From contig NZ_CP094326.1 of the NCBI RefSeq assembly GCF_022760175.1, positions 3,212,804-3,276,803 on the forward strand: a stretch of DNA of 64,000 nt, read 5' to 3'. The translations under genes were made by a program, and so were the position numbers. Position 1 is the stretch's first letter. Each line of letters opens with the position of its first letter. This stretch comes from Zhouia spongiae. GTDB lineage: Bacteria > Bacteroidota > Bacteroidia > Flavobacteriales > Flavobacteriaceae. Of this stretch, positions 1 through 9,045 are shown piece by piece. Below the pieces are notes generated by a model that was given only the letters and a program-made list of their open reading frames with translations, was not told the origin of the DNA and searched no databases.

Positions 1-960
1 CTTCTGGAACAATTCATACCTTTTGTTTTAAAATATTCCGAAAGAGCAACGGTGTATGTAGCAGACAATGCATCGGAAGATGGATCAATCCCCTTCCTAA
101 AGCGGTCGTTTCCTGAAATCAATATCATCGCCAATATGGAAAATGGCGGATTTGCCAAGGGATATAACGATGCCCTTAAACATATTGAAGCAGACGTATA
201 TTGCCTTTTAAACTCCGATGTTGAAGTCACTGAAAACTGGCTTGAACCTTTTTACCATTTATTTGAGAAGGATGAAAAAGTCGCTATCGCCCAACCAAAG
301 ATTCTTGATTTTAAAAAAAGATCATATTTTGAGTATGCCGGTGCTGCCGGAGGTTTTTTAGATATGTTCGGATATCCTTTCTGTCGTGGCAGGGTTTTTC
401 AAACACTGGAAGAAGATAACGGGCAATACGATGATATTAAGGAAATTTTTTGGGCAACCGGAGCCTGTATGTTTATAAGAAAACACATTTTTGATACTTT
501 GGGAGGTTTTGACGAAGATTACTTTGCTCACCAGGAAGAAATTGATCTGTGCTGGAGAGCACAGAACAGAGGTTATAAAACCGTTTATACAGGTACTTCT
601 CATATATTTCATGTCGGAGGAGCCACCCTGAATAACATGAACCCCAAAAAGACCTTTTTAAACTTCAGGAATTCATTGTATTCATTGACCAAGAATTTAC
701 CTCTGTCGAGAGTTTTTCCTTTAATTCTTTTGCGCCTGGTTCTTGACGGTATAGCAGCAGTGCGCTTTTTATTTCAATTTAAATTGCAGCACCTCTATGC
801 AATATTCAGGGCTCATATGAGTTATTACTGGAACCTTCCGAACTTATTGAAAAAAAGACAGAAATTGTATGGTTATAAAAAATACCATGCATGCACATCC
901 ATAGTATGGTCCTATTTCGTAAGAAAAAGAAAACACTATAGCAGTTTAGTAAAAGATTAA
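1..960 (+). CDS. Glycosyltransferase family 2, 5' end outside window
   Basis: The frame is open from base 1, so the true start lies upstream; the first GTG inside (52) falls within the conserved fold and is not the start. The protein shows the GT-A features of family 2: a nucleotide-sugar binding N-terminus (VYVADNASEDGS), an LNSDVEV DxD-like motif for the metal-sugar-nucleotide, and the acceptor-side segment GGFDEDYFAHQEEIDLCWR typical of rhamnosyl-type transferases (WbbL-like). The C-terminus holds a hydrophobic stretch (FPLILLRLVL) that may associate with the inner membrane. It probably transfers a sugar to a polysaccharide or glycolipid; donor and acceptor cannot be read. No terminator was seen between it and the next gene. 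Confidence 0.9.
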   Translation, partial: LLEQFIPFVLKYSERATVYVADNASEDGSIPFLKRSFPEINIIANMENGGFAKGYNDALKHIEADVYCLLNSDVEVTENWLEPFYHLFEKDEKVAIAQPKILDFKKRSYFEYAGAAGGFLDMFGYPFCRGRVFQTLEEDNGQYDDIKEIFWATGACMFIRKHIFDTLGGFDEDYFAHQEEIDLCWRAQNRGYKTVYTGTSHIFHVGGATLNNMNPKKTFLNFRNSLYSLTKNLPLSRVFPLILLRLVLDGIAAVRFLFQFKLQHLYAIFRAHMSYYWNLPNLLKKRQKLYGYKKYHACTSIVWSYFVRKRKHYSSLVKD

Positions 961-994
961 CGATAAACTCCTATTTTGTTTTAACATATTTTAA

Positions 995-1002
995 TATTTT
1001 TG
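995..1002 (+). promoter_or_regulatory. -7 promoter box before the OmpA-family lipoprotein
   Basis: TATTTTTG matches the Bacteroidota -7 consensus TAnnTTTG. The -33 side is weak: a TTTTG lies only 16 bases upstream. Transcription starting a few bases downstream would exclude the in-frame TTG at 1004 as start codon and supports ATG 1031. Confidence 0.45.
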
Positions 1003-1030
1003 GTTGAACTTTAAATTAAGCATGTTAGTT

Positions 1031-1870
1031 ATGAAAAAAATTCTTTTTTACGGTTTAGGATTAACCGTATTATTAAGTTCTTGTGTGTCTCAAAAGAAAT
1101 ATACGGAGTTAGAGACCAAGTACAAGGAGTCACAAGACCTTTTAAATTCTGCAACAGTTAAATTAAATTCTTGTCTAGAAGAAAAATCTTCATTAAATAG
1201 CCAGATTGCAAGACTTAGCGAAAGCAATAAAGACCTTATTAACCAAATTGGTAATTTCACAGACCTGACTAAAAAGGGTGCTGAGAACTTAGAAAAATCT
1301 TTGGAAAGTCTTCAGGAAAAAGACCTTACCATCAGAAAACTCCAGGATGCTGTTACGCGCAGGGATTCAGTTAACCTGGCATTGGTACAGAGCTTAAAAG
1401 GAGCTTTAGGAAACCTCGATGATGAAGATATCGAAATCAGCGTTGAAAAAGGTGTGGTTTATGTTTCTATCTCTGATAAGTTATTATTCTCCAGCGGTAG
1501 TACTAAAGTAACTGCAAGAGCAAGAGAAGTATTAGGAAAAGTTGCTACTGTAGTTAAGAACAAACCGGACTTCGAATTTATGGTTGAAGGTCACACAGAT
1601 AACGTGCCAATCGCTACAGCCAGCGTTAAAGATAACTGGGATTTAAGTGTGTTAAGAGCGACTTCAGTTGTTAGAATTTTACAGAATGACTTTGGTGTTG
1701 CCCCTGCTAGAATGACCGCAGCCGGTAGAAGTGAATACATTCCTGTAGCTGACAATTCAAGTAAAGATGGCAGAGCGAAAAACAGAAGAACCAGAATCGT
1801 TGTGCTTCCTAAGCTGGATCAGTTCTACAACATGATCGAAGAAGGAATGAAAGATCCTAAAATCAACTAA
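1031..1870 (+). CDS. OmpA-family peptidoglycan-binding lipoprotein
   Basis: Outer-membrane lipoprotein of 279 aa. The start at ATG 1031 gives a clean lipoprotein signal (MKKILFYGLG, lipobox LSSC). It is followed by a coiled-coil region of about 100 residues and a C-terminal OmpA/Pal-like domain with the diaminopimelate-binding signature: GHTDN, LSVLRA and NRRTRI. The architecture (lipid anchor, coiled-coil spacer, OmpA domain) suggests that it tethers the outer membrane to peptidoglycan. A strong bidirectional hairpin follows. A degenerate paralogue lies at 8199-8966. The exact partner is unknown; Pal proper is usually shorter and lacks the long coiled coil. Confidence 0.9.
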   Translation: MKKILFYGLGLTVLLSSCVSQKKYTELETKYKESQDLLNSATVKLNSCLEEKSSLNSQIARLSESNKDLINQIGNFTDLTKKGAENLEKSLESLQEKDLTIRKLQDAVTRRDSVNLALVQSLKGALGNLDDEDIEISVEKGVVYVSISDKLLFSSGSTKVTARAREVLGKVATVVKNKPDFEFMVEGHTDNVPIATASVKDNWDLSVLRATSVVRILQNDFGVAPARMTAAGRSEYIPVADNSSKDGRAKNRRTRIVVLPKLDQFYNMIEEGMKDPKIN

Positions 1871-1890
1871 TCGGTTGAATAAAAAATATA

Positions 1891-1923
1891 AAAAAGGCTT
1901 CGATGTAACTTCGAAGCCTTTTT
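1891..1923. terminator. Bidirectional intrinsic terminator
   Basis: The hairpin AAAAAGGCTTCGA / TCGAAGCCTTTTT has a 7-base loop with A-rich and T-rich flanks. It lies between the converging OmpA-type gene and sua5 and can serve both. Confidence 0.9.
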
Positions 1924-1973
1924 CTATTACAATTATTTACGGGTTGTTCTTTTTGTTTTGTGAAAGTTATTGC

Positions 1974-2594
1974 CTATAAAATATCAAGCGAGCCCTTTCC
2001 TTCCCTAACAACTATTACTTCCTCTTCTGATAGGTCGATAACAGTTGAAGGCACATTATCTCCATAACCGCCATCAATTACAACATCTACCAGGTTGTCC
2101 CACTTTTCTATGATAAGCTCGGGATCTGTAGTATATTCCAATAACTCATCTTCATCGTGAATTGAAGTCGAAACAATCGGATTCCCCAGCATTTCTACAA
2201 GTTCTCTGGCTATACTATTATCAGGAACCCTGATTCCGACAGTCTTTTTTTTCTTAAAGTCTTTTGGCAGGTTATTACTTCCCGGTAAAATAAAAGTATA
2301 AGGTCCCGGCAATGCCCTTTTCAATATCTTGAACGTAGGCGTATCTATCTGACGAACATAATCGGATAAATTACTCAGGTCGGCACATATAAATGAAAAA
2401 TTAGCTTTTTCAAGTTTCACCCCTTTGATACGGGCTATTTTTTGCAACGCCCTGGAATTTGTAATATCGCAGCCCAAGCCATATACCGTATCTGTCGGGT
2501 ATATAATCAACCCTCCCTTCTTAAGGATTTCAACGACCCTGGCTATCTCCCTGGGATTAGGGTTCTCTTCATAAATACGAATTAACTCGGCCAT
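1974..2594 (-). CDS. L-threonylcarbamoyladenylate synthase (Sua5/YciO/YrdC)
   Basis: This enzyme makes threonylcarbamoyl-AMP from threonine, bicarbonate and ATP, the first step of the t6A modification at position 37 of ANN-decoding tRNAs. The YrdC fold is shown by GGLIIYPTDTVYGLGCD near the N-terminus, the basic KGVK segment and VSTSIHDEDE further on. At 206 aa it is a YrdC-only form without the C-terminal Sua5 domain. The frame is open 16 codons further upstream, but ATG 2594 (MAELIRIYEE) fits the family and leaves 22 bases after pcrA, with which it is probably co-transcribed. It could be the YciO-type paralogue, whose role is less clear. Confidence 0.88.
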   Translation of the reverse strand: MAELIRIYEENPNPREIARVVEILKKGGLIIYPTDTVYGLGCDITNSRALQKIARIKGVKLEKANFSFICADLSNLSDYVRQIDTPTFKILKRALPGPYTFILPGSNNLPKDFKKKKTVGIRVPDNSIARELVEMLGNPIVSTSIHDEDELLEYTTDPELIIEKWDNLVDVVIDGGYGDNVPSTVIDLSEEEVIVVREGKGSLDIL

Positions 2595-2616
2595 AATTAT
2601 AAAGTATAATATAAAA

Positions 2617-4944
2617 TCAATCCAACACTTCCAATTTAGCAAACCTTAAAAGCAACTTCTTCACACTGCCGTTATCAAACTTTATTTCAGCCTTTTTATC
2701 ATTGCCCACACCTTCAAGTTTGATAATACAGCCCCTGCCAAATCTCGTATGCGCTACTTTACTGCCTTCCGATAAGTTTTGAGCAATATTATTACTGGCG
2801 ACAGGCTGCCCCAGATCAGGTTTTAACTTCCTTAACTTCCTCAACTTTTCTTCATTCGGCCTTGGCACTGATGGCGGTGTTCCCGATACAGGTTTGGTCT
2901 GCCTGTATTTGCTTTTATCCACCTCTCCAAAAATATCAGAATCAACCATAGGCCTGAACCTGTATCCCGAATCTAACGGTGGGGTTAAATATTCCAGGAA
3001 AACATCATCTATTTCCTCTATAAATCTGCTGGGTTCGGCATCTATCAGCTTTCCCCAACGATATCTGCTTTGCGTGTAGGTCAGGTATGCTTGTTTTTCA
3101 GCACGGGTAAGTGCTACATAAAATAACCGCCGCTCCTCTTCTAATTCACTTCTGGTGTTTAAACTCAGTGCCGATGGGAACAGATCCTCTTCCATACCGA
3201 CAATATATACATTCGGAAATTCAAGTCCCTTTGCCAGGTGAATTGTCATTAAGGCAACCCGATCGTCATCTTCATTATCATTGTCCAGGTCCGTAGCTAA
3301 GGCAACATCTTCTAAAAACTCAGTAAGTGCCCCTGTAGCCTCATCAATTTCTTTCTGTCCTTCGACAAAATCTTTTATACCATTCAGTAATTCTTCAATA
3401 TTATCAAGCCTGGCAATTCCCTCAGGAGTACCATCTTTTTTCATTTCCCTGATAAGTCCGGTTTTCTTTATGATATGGTCCGTAAGCTCAAACGCATTAG
3501 CACTGTCGTTCATAACCTGAAAACTCCGTATCATGGTTACAAAATCTTCTAAACGCTGTTTTGTCGGATTGTTCAGTTTCAGGTCTATCTTCCTAACGTG
3601 TTCCATCACCTCAAAGATAGATCTGTTGTAATGTTTGGCTGCCACTATCAACTTATCTATGGTTGTGGCTCCTATCCCCCTGGCAGGATAATTGATAACC
3701 CGCTTCAGGGACTCTTCGTCTTTTGGGTTTATTACTAAGCGTAAATAGGCTAATACGTCCTTAATCTCTTTACGCTGGTAGAATGATAACCCTCCATAGA
3801 TCCTATATGGAATATCGCGTTTTCGAAGAGCATCCTCTATAGCCCGAGACTGCGAATTGGTTCTATAGAGAACTGCAAAATCTGCATTAGACAGCTGGCG
3901 TTGCATTTTACTCTCAAATATAGAGGAAGCGACAAAACGCCCCTCTTCAGAATCGGTAACAGAACGATGCACCTTGATCAAAGGGCCATCTTCATTTGCG
4001 GTCCACACCGTCTTGTCCAGCCTGCTCTTATTCTTCTCTATAACGGAATTGGCCGCTTTAACAATGTTATTCGAAGAACGGTAATTTTGCTCCAGGCGAT
4101 AGACCTCCACCCCATCGTAATCCTTCTGGAAATTAAAGATATTATTAATGTTCGCGCCCCTGAACGCATAAATACTTTGCGAATCGTCTCCTACAACACA
4201 AATATTCTGGTACCTGTCGCTTAATGCCCTGACGATCAGATACTGCGAATGATTGGTATCCTGGTACTCGTCTACCAGGATATACTTGAACCTCTCCTGA
4301 TATTTCGCCAAGACTTCAGGAAATCGGGTCAACAGCTCATTGGTTTTTAACAACAGGTCATCAAAATCCATTGCTCCGCTTTTAAAGCAACGGTTACAAT
4401 ACTCCTCATAAATCTCCCCGATTCTCGGCCTTTTGGCCATAGCATCAGCCTCTTGTAAATCTGAATTATTAAAATAGGCCCGGACAGTTATCAGGCTATT
4501 CTTAAAAGAAGAAATACGATTCTGGATCTGTTTGTATTTATAAATATCCTTATCAAGCCCCATCTCTTTAATAATCGCTGCAATAAGCCGCTGCGAATCC
4601 TGAGCATCATAGATGGTAAAATTACTGGGGTACCCCAGTTTGTCACTTTCTATCCTGAGTATTTTTGCAAAAATTGAATGAAAAGTCCCCATCCATAAGT
4701 TTTTTGCCTCACTGGCTCCTACGATCTGGGCTATCCTATGCTTCATTTCTCTCGCCGCCTTATTGGTAAAGGTAAGCGACAGAATATGAAAGGGATCGAC
4801 CCCCTGTTCCATCAGGTAGGCTATCCTGTACGTAAGTACACGTGTCTTTCCGGATCCAGCTCCGGCAATAACCATAAGTGGTCCGTCTTTATGCAATACA
4901 GGCGCTTTCTGCGCTTCATTTAACTCTGCTATATACTGTTCCAA
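2617..4944 (-). CDS. pcrA: UvrD/PcrA-type superfamily 1 DNA helicase
   Basis: ATP-dependent 3'-5' DNA helicase of 775 aa for repair and for clearing replication blocks. Visible motifs are Walker A AGAGSGKT (27-34), GTFHS, Walker B VDEYQDTN (224-231), GDDSQSIYAFRGA, LEQNYRSS, MTIHLAKGLEFP and YVALTRAE. A short C-terminal Tudor-like tail (VAHTRFGRGCI) is typical of PcrA. It starts with TTG 4944; no in-frame ATG precedes the conserved N-terminus MEQYIAELNEAQ. It is followed at 22 bases by sua5. Its upstream neighbour is the divergent M20 gene, separated by a dispersed repeat. Confidence 0.95.
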   Translation of the reverse strand: MEQYIAELNEAQKAPVLHKDGPLMVIAGAGSGKTRVLTYRIAYLMEQGVDPFHILSLTFTNKAAREMKHRIAQIVGASEAKNLWMGTFHSIFAKILRIESDKLGYPSNFTIYDAQDSQRLIAAIIKEMGLDKDIYKYKQIQNRISSFKNSLITVRAYFNNSDLQEADAMAKRPRIGEIYEEYCNRCFKSGAMDFDDLLLKTNELLTRFPEVLAKYQERFKYILVDEYQDTNHSQYLIVRALSDRYQNICVVGDDSQSIYAFRGANINNIFNFQKDYDGVEVYRLEQNYRSSNNIVKAANSVIEKNKSRLDKTVWTANEDGPLIKVHRSVTDSEEGRFVASSIFESKMQRQLSNADFAVLYRTNSQSRAIEDALRKRDIPYRIYGGLSFYQRKEIKDVLAYLRLVINPKDEESLKRVINYPARGIGATTIDKLIVAAKHYNRSIFEVMEHVRKIDLKLNNPTKQRLEDFVTMIRSFQVMNDSANAFELTDHIIKKTGLIREMKKDGTPEGIARLDNIEELLNGIKDFVEGQKEIDEATGALTEFLEDVALATDLDNDNEDDDRVALMTIHLAKGLEFPNVYIVGMEEDLFPSALSLNTRSELEEERRLFYVALTRAEKQAYLTYTQSRYRWGKLIDAEPSRFIEEIDDVFLEYLTPPLDSGYRFRPMVDSDIFGEVDKSKYRQTKPVSGTPPSVPRPNEEKLRKLRKLKPDLGQPVASNNIAQNLSEGSKVAHTRFGRGCIIKLEGVGNDKKAEIKFDNGSVKKLLLRFAKLEVLD

Positions 4945-5075
4945 AGCCTTTTATCTTGTATCATTAATCAAACCGTGAATTTAACCATAAAGAGGCTATT
5001 ATTAAAGTTCAATCCAAATATTTATAAACATCTTTTTAAAAATCCTATCTTTAAAAGAAAGAACCCTCAAAAAGA

Positions 5076-5177
5076 GTAAACTACCTCGGTGCAAGCACAC
5101 AAGGCATTGGTCGGAAACAAATTTTAATTTCGAGGCAAGCCTCGGGGTATTATACCCTTTGGCGGTGCCAATAAAAT
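5076..5177. repeat. 102-bp structured dispersed repeat, copy 1
   Basis: Matches the element at 30855-30956 in the same orientation with one substitution (A at 5101, G at 30880). It contains the hairpins CGAGGC-aa-GCCTCG and GGGTAT-T-ATACCC and an outer pairing of ATTGG with CCAAT. It fills most of the gap between pcrA and the amidohydrolase, and its last bases create an ATG (5176) that is in frame with, but not the likely start of, the amidohydrolase. It resembles REP-like elements mobilised in trans; no transposase lies in this window. Confidence 0.9.
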
Positions 5178-5208
5178 GCTACCAACTTATCAACCAATTA
5201 ACAAAAAC

Positions 5209-6486
5209 ATGAAAGCTTTGTTATTTATCATGGTCTTATTTGGTATTTCTACCATGACAGCACAATCTGAACAGATTGAAAGGGATATTGAAAACATCGA
5301 GGAAAAAATAATTGAATGGCGAAGGTACTTTCATAAACACCCCGAACTTTCAAACCGTGAATTCAACACCGCCGGTAAAATTGCCGGACACCTTAAAAGC
5401 CTGGGACTCGATGTACAGACCGGAATTGCCAAAACAGGTGTCGTAGCAGTACTGAAAGGGAAAAAACCGGGAAAAGTAGTGGCTTTACGTGCCGATATCG
5501 ATGCACTGCCTGTTACAGAACGGACCGGAATTCCGTTTAAATCTGAAGTAACAACCACCTACCTAGGGAAAGAAACCGGTGTTATGCATGCCTGTGGCCA
5601 TGACACACATATCGCTATCATGATGGGCGTTGCTGAAGTATTGAGTAAAAACAATGATTTTGCCGGAACGGTTAAATTTATTTTTCAACCGGCCGAAGAA
5701 GGTGCCCCTCCCGGAGAGGAAGGAGGAGCAGAACTCATGGTCAAAGAAGGGGTTTTAAAATCTCCTGATGTTGATGCAATTTTTGGCTTGCACATAGGTT
5801 CTTACTTAAATGTCGGACAGATCATTTATAAGCCCGGCGGGATAATGGCTGCGGCGCAACGCTTTGTCATCAAAGTTAAGGGGATACAGGCACATGGCTC
5901 CTCCCCGTGGAACGGAGTAGACCCTATCCTTGCTGCATCAAAAATTGTCGATGGACTCCAAACCATTATAAGCAGGGAAATGAAATTAACTGAAGAGGCT
6001 GCCGTAATCACTATCGGTAAAATAAGTGGAGGGGTTCGAAATAATATTATTCCCGAAGAAGTCGAGCTTATCGGCACCATCAGAACATTAGATTATGACA
6101 TGCAAAAAATACTAAATCAACGAATGAAGGAAATGGTTCTGGCTATAGCCAAAGCATACAGGGCGGAAGCGACCATAGAGATTGCGAGTGGACTGCCGAT
6201 AACTTACAATGACCCGGAGTTAACTGCCCGGATAATTCCCAGCCTGCAAAAAGCAGCAGGAAAAGAAAATGTAAATCTGACCAAGGCAGTAACAGGCGCT
6301 GAAGATTTTTCTTTTTTTCAAAAAGAAGTTCCTGGTTTTTATTTCTTTTTAGGAGGAAAGCCCGTAGATTTACCTTCGGAAAAAACAACACAACACCACA
6401 CACCTGACTTTTACATTGATGAAAGCGGTTTATTGTTAGGTGTAAGATCATTTATAAATATAGTTTACGATTATTTAGGAACTTAA
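5209..6486 (+). CDS. Secreted M20 family amidohydrolase / metallopeptidase
   Basis: Zinc-dependent hydrolase of the M20D group (IAA-amino acid hydrolase, N-acyl amino acid amidohydrolase, carboxypeptidase type), 425 aa. The first ATG of the frame (5176) lies at the end of the dispersed repeat; ATG 5209 gives a proper signal peptide (MKALLFIMVLFGI, cleavage after MTAQ). Metal ligands and catalytic features are seen in HACGHDTH (127-134), PAEEG with the general base Glu, GLH, and the C-terminal GAEDF. The dimerisation domain lies between. Signal-bearing members are likely periplasmic and release amino acids from N-acyl or amide conjugates; the substrate cannot be told. It is 4 bases from the next gene, so the two are probably co-transcribed. 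Confidence 0.9.
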   Translation: MKALLFIMVLFGISTMTAQSEQIERDIENIEEKIIEWRRYFHKHPELSNREFNTAGKIAGHLKSLGLDVQTGIAKTGVVAVLKGKKPGKVVALRADIDALPVTERTGIPFKSEVTTTYLGKETGVMHACGHDTHIAIMMGVAEVLSKNNDFAGTVKFIFQPAEEGAPPGEEGGAELMVKEGVLKSPDVDAIFGLHIGSYLNVGQIIYKPGGIMAAAQRFVIKVKGIQAHGSSPWNGVDPILAASKIVDGLQTIISREMKLTEEAAVITIGKISGGVRNNIIPEEVELIGTIRTLDYDMQKILNQRMKEMVLAIAKAYRAEATIEIASGLPITYNDPELTARIIPSLQKAAGKENVNLTKAVTGAEDFSFFQKEVPGFYFFLGGKPVDLPSEKTTQHHTPDFYIDESGLLLGVRSFINIVYDYLGT

Positions 6487-6490
6487 TTAT

Positions 6491-8056
6491 ATGATAAACA
6501 CAGTTATTCTATTTCTTGGCAGCATTCCCTGGTGGGGTTGGGTATTAATTATCCTTTTTATTATTGCCATCCGCGATATCTTTGTGCAACGTTCGCATAC
6601 AATCAGCCACAACTTTCCTATTGTGGGGCATATAAGGTACATGCTCGAAAGTATCGGCCCCGAACTAAGACAGTATCTGGTAGCTAACAACAGAGAAGAA
6701 TTGCCTTTTAACAGAATTGAACGGGGTTGGATATATGCTTCCGCCAAACGTGAAAATAATTATGAAGGTTTTGGTACTGACAGAGATATTTATGCACAAC
6801 AATATATCTTTATCAATAATGCCATGATCCCTTATAAACTCCCTGAAGGGCACCCCAACAAAACCGATTATTCATTTGTCCCCTGCGCAAAAATAATGGG
6901 AGCATACCACAATAGAAAAAGACCTTATCGCCCTGCTTCCGTTATTAATATCTCTGCAATGAGTTTTGGCTCTTTGTCTGCAAAAGCCGTAGAATCAATG
7001 AATCTCGGAGCTAAAAAAGCAGGAGCATACCACAATACCGGTGAAGGCGGACTCTCTCCCTACCATAAAAAAGGTGCCGATGTTATTTTTCATATAGGTA
7101 CAGGCTATTTCGGGGTAAGAGATGATGAAGGGAATTTTTCTATGGAAAAACTCAAAAAGCTGGTCGATGAGAATCCTTGTGTCAAGGCTATTGAAATTAA
7201 ACTGTCGCAAGGCGCAAAACCGGGAAAAGGCGGTGTATTACCCGGAAAAAAGATCTCAAGAGAAATAGCGGAAATCCGACACGTTCCCATAGGCAAAGAT
7301 GTTTTATCACCTCCAAACCACTCTGTATTCAATAATGTAAATGAATTGGTTAATTTCTTAGAAGAAGTAGCCCATGAAACAGGCTTACCGGTGGGCATCA
7401 AGGCAGCAATAGGAAAACTCGACGAATGGAAAGAGCTTGCGAAGATTATGAAAGAAACCGGCAAAGGTCCTGATTTCATTACCGTAGACGGTGGTGAAGG
7501 TGGTACAGGTGCTGCTCCGCCAAGTTTTGCAGACCATGTTTCCCTGCCTTGGGTATACGGCTTTAGTGATGTATATCGTATTTTTAAAAATTACGATATC
7601 GCCGATCACATCGTATTTATAGGCAGTGGTAAATTAGGCTTTCCTGCACGGGCCGCAATGGCTTTTGCCATGGGGGTAGATTGTATAAACGTTGCCCGGG
7701 AAGCTATGATGAGCATTGGTTGCATACAAGCACAGGTATGCCATACGAACCGGTGCCCGGCCGGTGTGGCCACCCAAAACAAATGGCTGCAAAACGGTAT
7801 CGATGTACCGCTTAAAAGCGATCGCCTGTTCTCTTACTTTAAAACTTTTAAAAAAGAATTACTCGAGATAACTCATGCTTGTGGTTATGAACACCCCTCT
7901 CAATTTACAATGGATGATGTTGACGTAAGCCTGGGTGATAAAAATATGACCCAGACGCTGGCGGCGGCATATAATTACAATAAGCAAAAAGTTCCGTTTG
8001 ACGGGATGCAACGGTTAAAAGAATGCCCGTATTTGGGTGGTACACACAAAGCGTAG
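6491..8056 (+). CDS. Membrane-anchored FMN-binding glutamate synthase-like protein
   Basis: A 521-aa protein matching the FMN/3Fe-4S synthase domain of GltB (COG0069) but standing alone: there is no N-terminal glutamine amidotransferase domain. A hydrophobic helix (about residues 5-27, IPWWGWVLIILFIIAI) anchors it to the membrane. The synthase barrel shows GEGGLSPYHKKG, IEIKLSQGAKPGKGG, VDGGEGGTGAAP and the cluster ligands C411-x5-C417-x4-C422. Known GltS uses the same C-x5-C-x4-C pattern for a 3Fe-4S centre. Without the amidotransferase domain it cannot use glutamine in the normal way, so ammonia or another substrate is likely; the true reaction is unknown. It follows the amidohydrolase after 4 bases. 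Confidence 0.85.
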   Translation: MINTVILFLGSIPWWGWVLIILFIIAIRDIFVQRSHTISHNFPIVGHIRYMLESIGPELRQYLVANNREELPFNRIERGWIYASAKRENNYEGFGTDRDIYAQQYIFINNAMIPYKLPEGHPNKTDYSFVPCAKIMGAYHNRKRPYRPASVINISAMSFGSLSAKAVESMNLGAKKAGAYHNTGEGGLSPYHKKGADVIFHIGTGYFGVRDDEGNFSMEKLKKLVDENPCVKAIEIKLSQGAKPGKGGVLPGKKISREIAEIRHVPIGKDVLSPPNHSVFNNVNELVNFLEEVAHETGLPVGIKAAIGKLDEWKELAKIMKETGKGPDFITVDGGEGGTGAAPPSFADHVSLPWVYGFSDVYRIFKNYDIADHIVFIGSGKLGFPARAAMAFAMGVDCINVAREAMMSIGCIQAQVCHTNRCPAGVATQNKWLQNGIDVPLKSDRLFSYFKTFKKELLEITHACGYEHPSQFTMDDVDVSLGDKNMTQTLAAAYNYNKQKVPFDGMQRLKECPYLGGTHKA

Positions 8057-8198
8057 TTTTTACAATGTTATAAACACCACAAAAAACATCATTATACACA
8101 TATGCTACAATTAAATTCAACAGGATGTGTGTGCATTACTTTTTAAAAATTGATACATTGCGTCGATTTTAAATTTCTCACAACTTAATACCTATACG

Positions 8199-8966
8199 AT
8201 GAAGTATTTTTTACCTACTCTAACTTTACTTTTTTTAACAACAGGTGTATTGGCTCAAAGCAGAAAAGACCTTAAAGATCAGGTAGAATCTTTGAGTAGT
8301 AAATACGACTCTACATCCACCCTGCTCGCCAAGACCCAAAGAGATCTTGGAAGTGCCGAACGTAAAGTTCAAAACCTCGATGCACAAGTAACCCAGCTGT
8401 CTGAAAGCAACAAAGAACTGCTGAATAATATGAATAAGTTTCTTTCAGCATCGACTCAGCAATCCAATAGCATGAATAAAACATTAAAAGCACTGGAAAG
8501 CAAGGAAGCTCAGCTAAAAGGGCTCCGAGACACTTTCAGTTCAAACGACTCTATCGCACTTATTGTACTTACTGATTTAAAAAAATCCTTAGGGGAGAAC
8601 GCTCAGATCGGAGTACAGAATGGAGCTATCACCGTTCTGACCAATAACTCCTTTTTATATGGAGCAAAAGCAGGTAGCAACAAAATAGAAACTGCCGCCA
8701 AAGAATTCTTAGGAAAAATAGCTACCGCAGCCAAAAAACATAATGGATTGATCATTTCTGTTGAAAATAGCGGTAATGATCTCAATGTAAATGCATCAAG
8801 AGCTGCTGCAATGACCCAATTATTTAAAGATGATCTCGAAATGCCTGCTGGAGATATCATAGCCACAATAACTGCCGAAGAAAAAGACCTGACGACCATA
8901 CGTATTCATCCGAAATTTGATGCCTTCTATTTATGGGTCAGAGAAAATATTAAAAACGGGAATTAA
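8199..8966 (+). CDS. Degenerate OmpA-like exported coiled-coil protein
   Basis: 255 aa with a signal peptide (MKYFLPTLTL, cleavage near VLAQ), a long coiled coil and a C-terminal domain that aligns along its length with the OmpA-type lipoprotein at 1031-1870: LSESNKELLN versus LSESNKDLIN, FLGKIAT versus VLGKVAT, and HPKFDAFY versus LPKLDQFY. The peptidoglycan-binding signature is mostly lost: no HTDN, and NRRTRI is reduced to TTIRI, although an ASRA segment survives. The protein has a type I rather than a lipoprotein signal. I infer a paralogue that kept the fold but not peptidoglycan binding. Its function is unknown. Confidence 0.8.
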   Translation: MKYFLPTLTLLFLTTGVLAQSRKDLKDQVESLSSKYDSTSTLLAKTQRDLGSAERKVQNLDAQVTQLSESNKELLNNMNKFLSASTQQSNSMNKTLKALESKEAQLKGLRDTFSSNDSIALIVLTDLKKSLGENAQIGVQNGAITVLTNNSFLYGAKAGSNKIETAAKEFLGKIATAAKKHNGLIISVENSGNDLNVNASRAAAMTQLFKDDLEMPAGDIIATITAEEKDLTTIRIHPKFDAFYLWVRENIKNGN

Positions 8967-9045
8967 ACTGTCCGATTTCTTTTATTTGTGCAAACAATTT
9001 TTACTTATTTTCGTTTAAGGTTCGTCAAAAAAACCACTGATCACC

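Noticed and set aside
5176-5208. ATG 5176 as start of the amidohydrolase
   Set aside because: It is formed by the end of the dispersed repeat and would put 11 hydrophilic residues before the signal peptide; ATG 5209 begins the signal directly.
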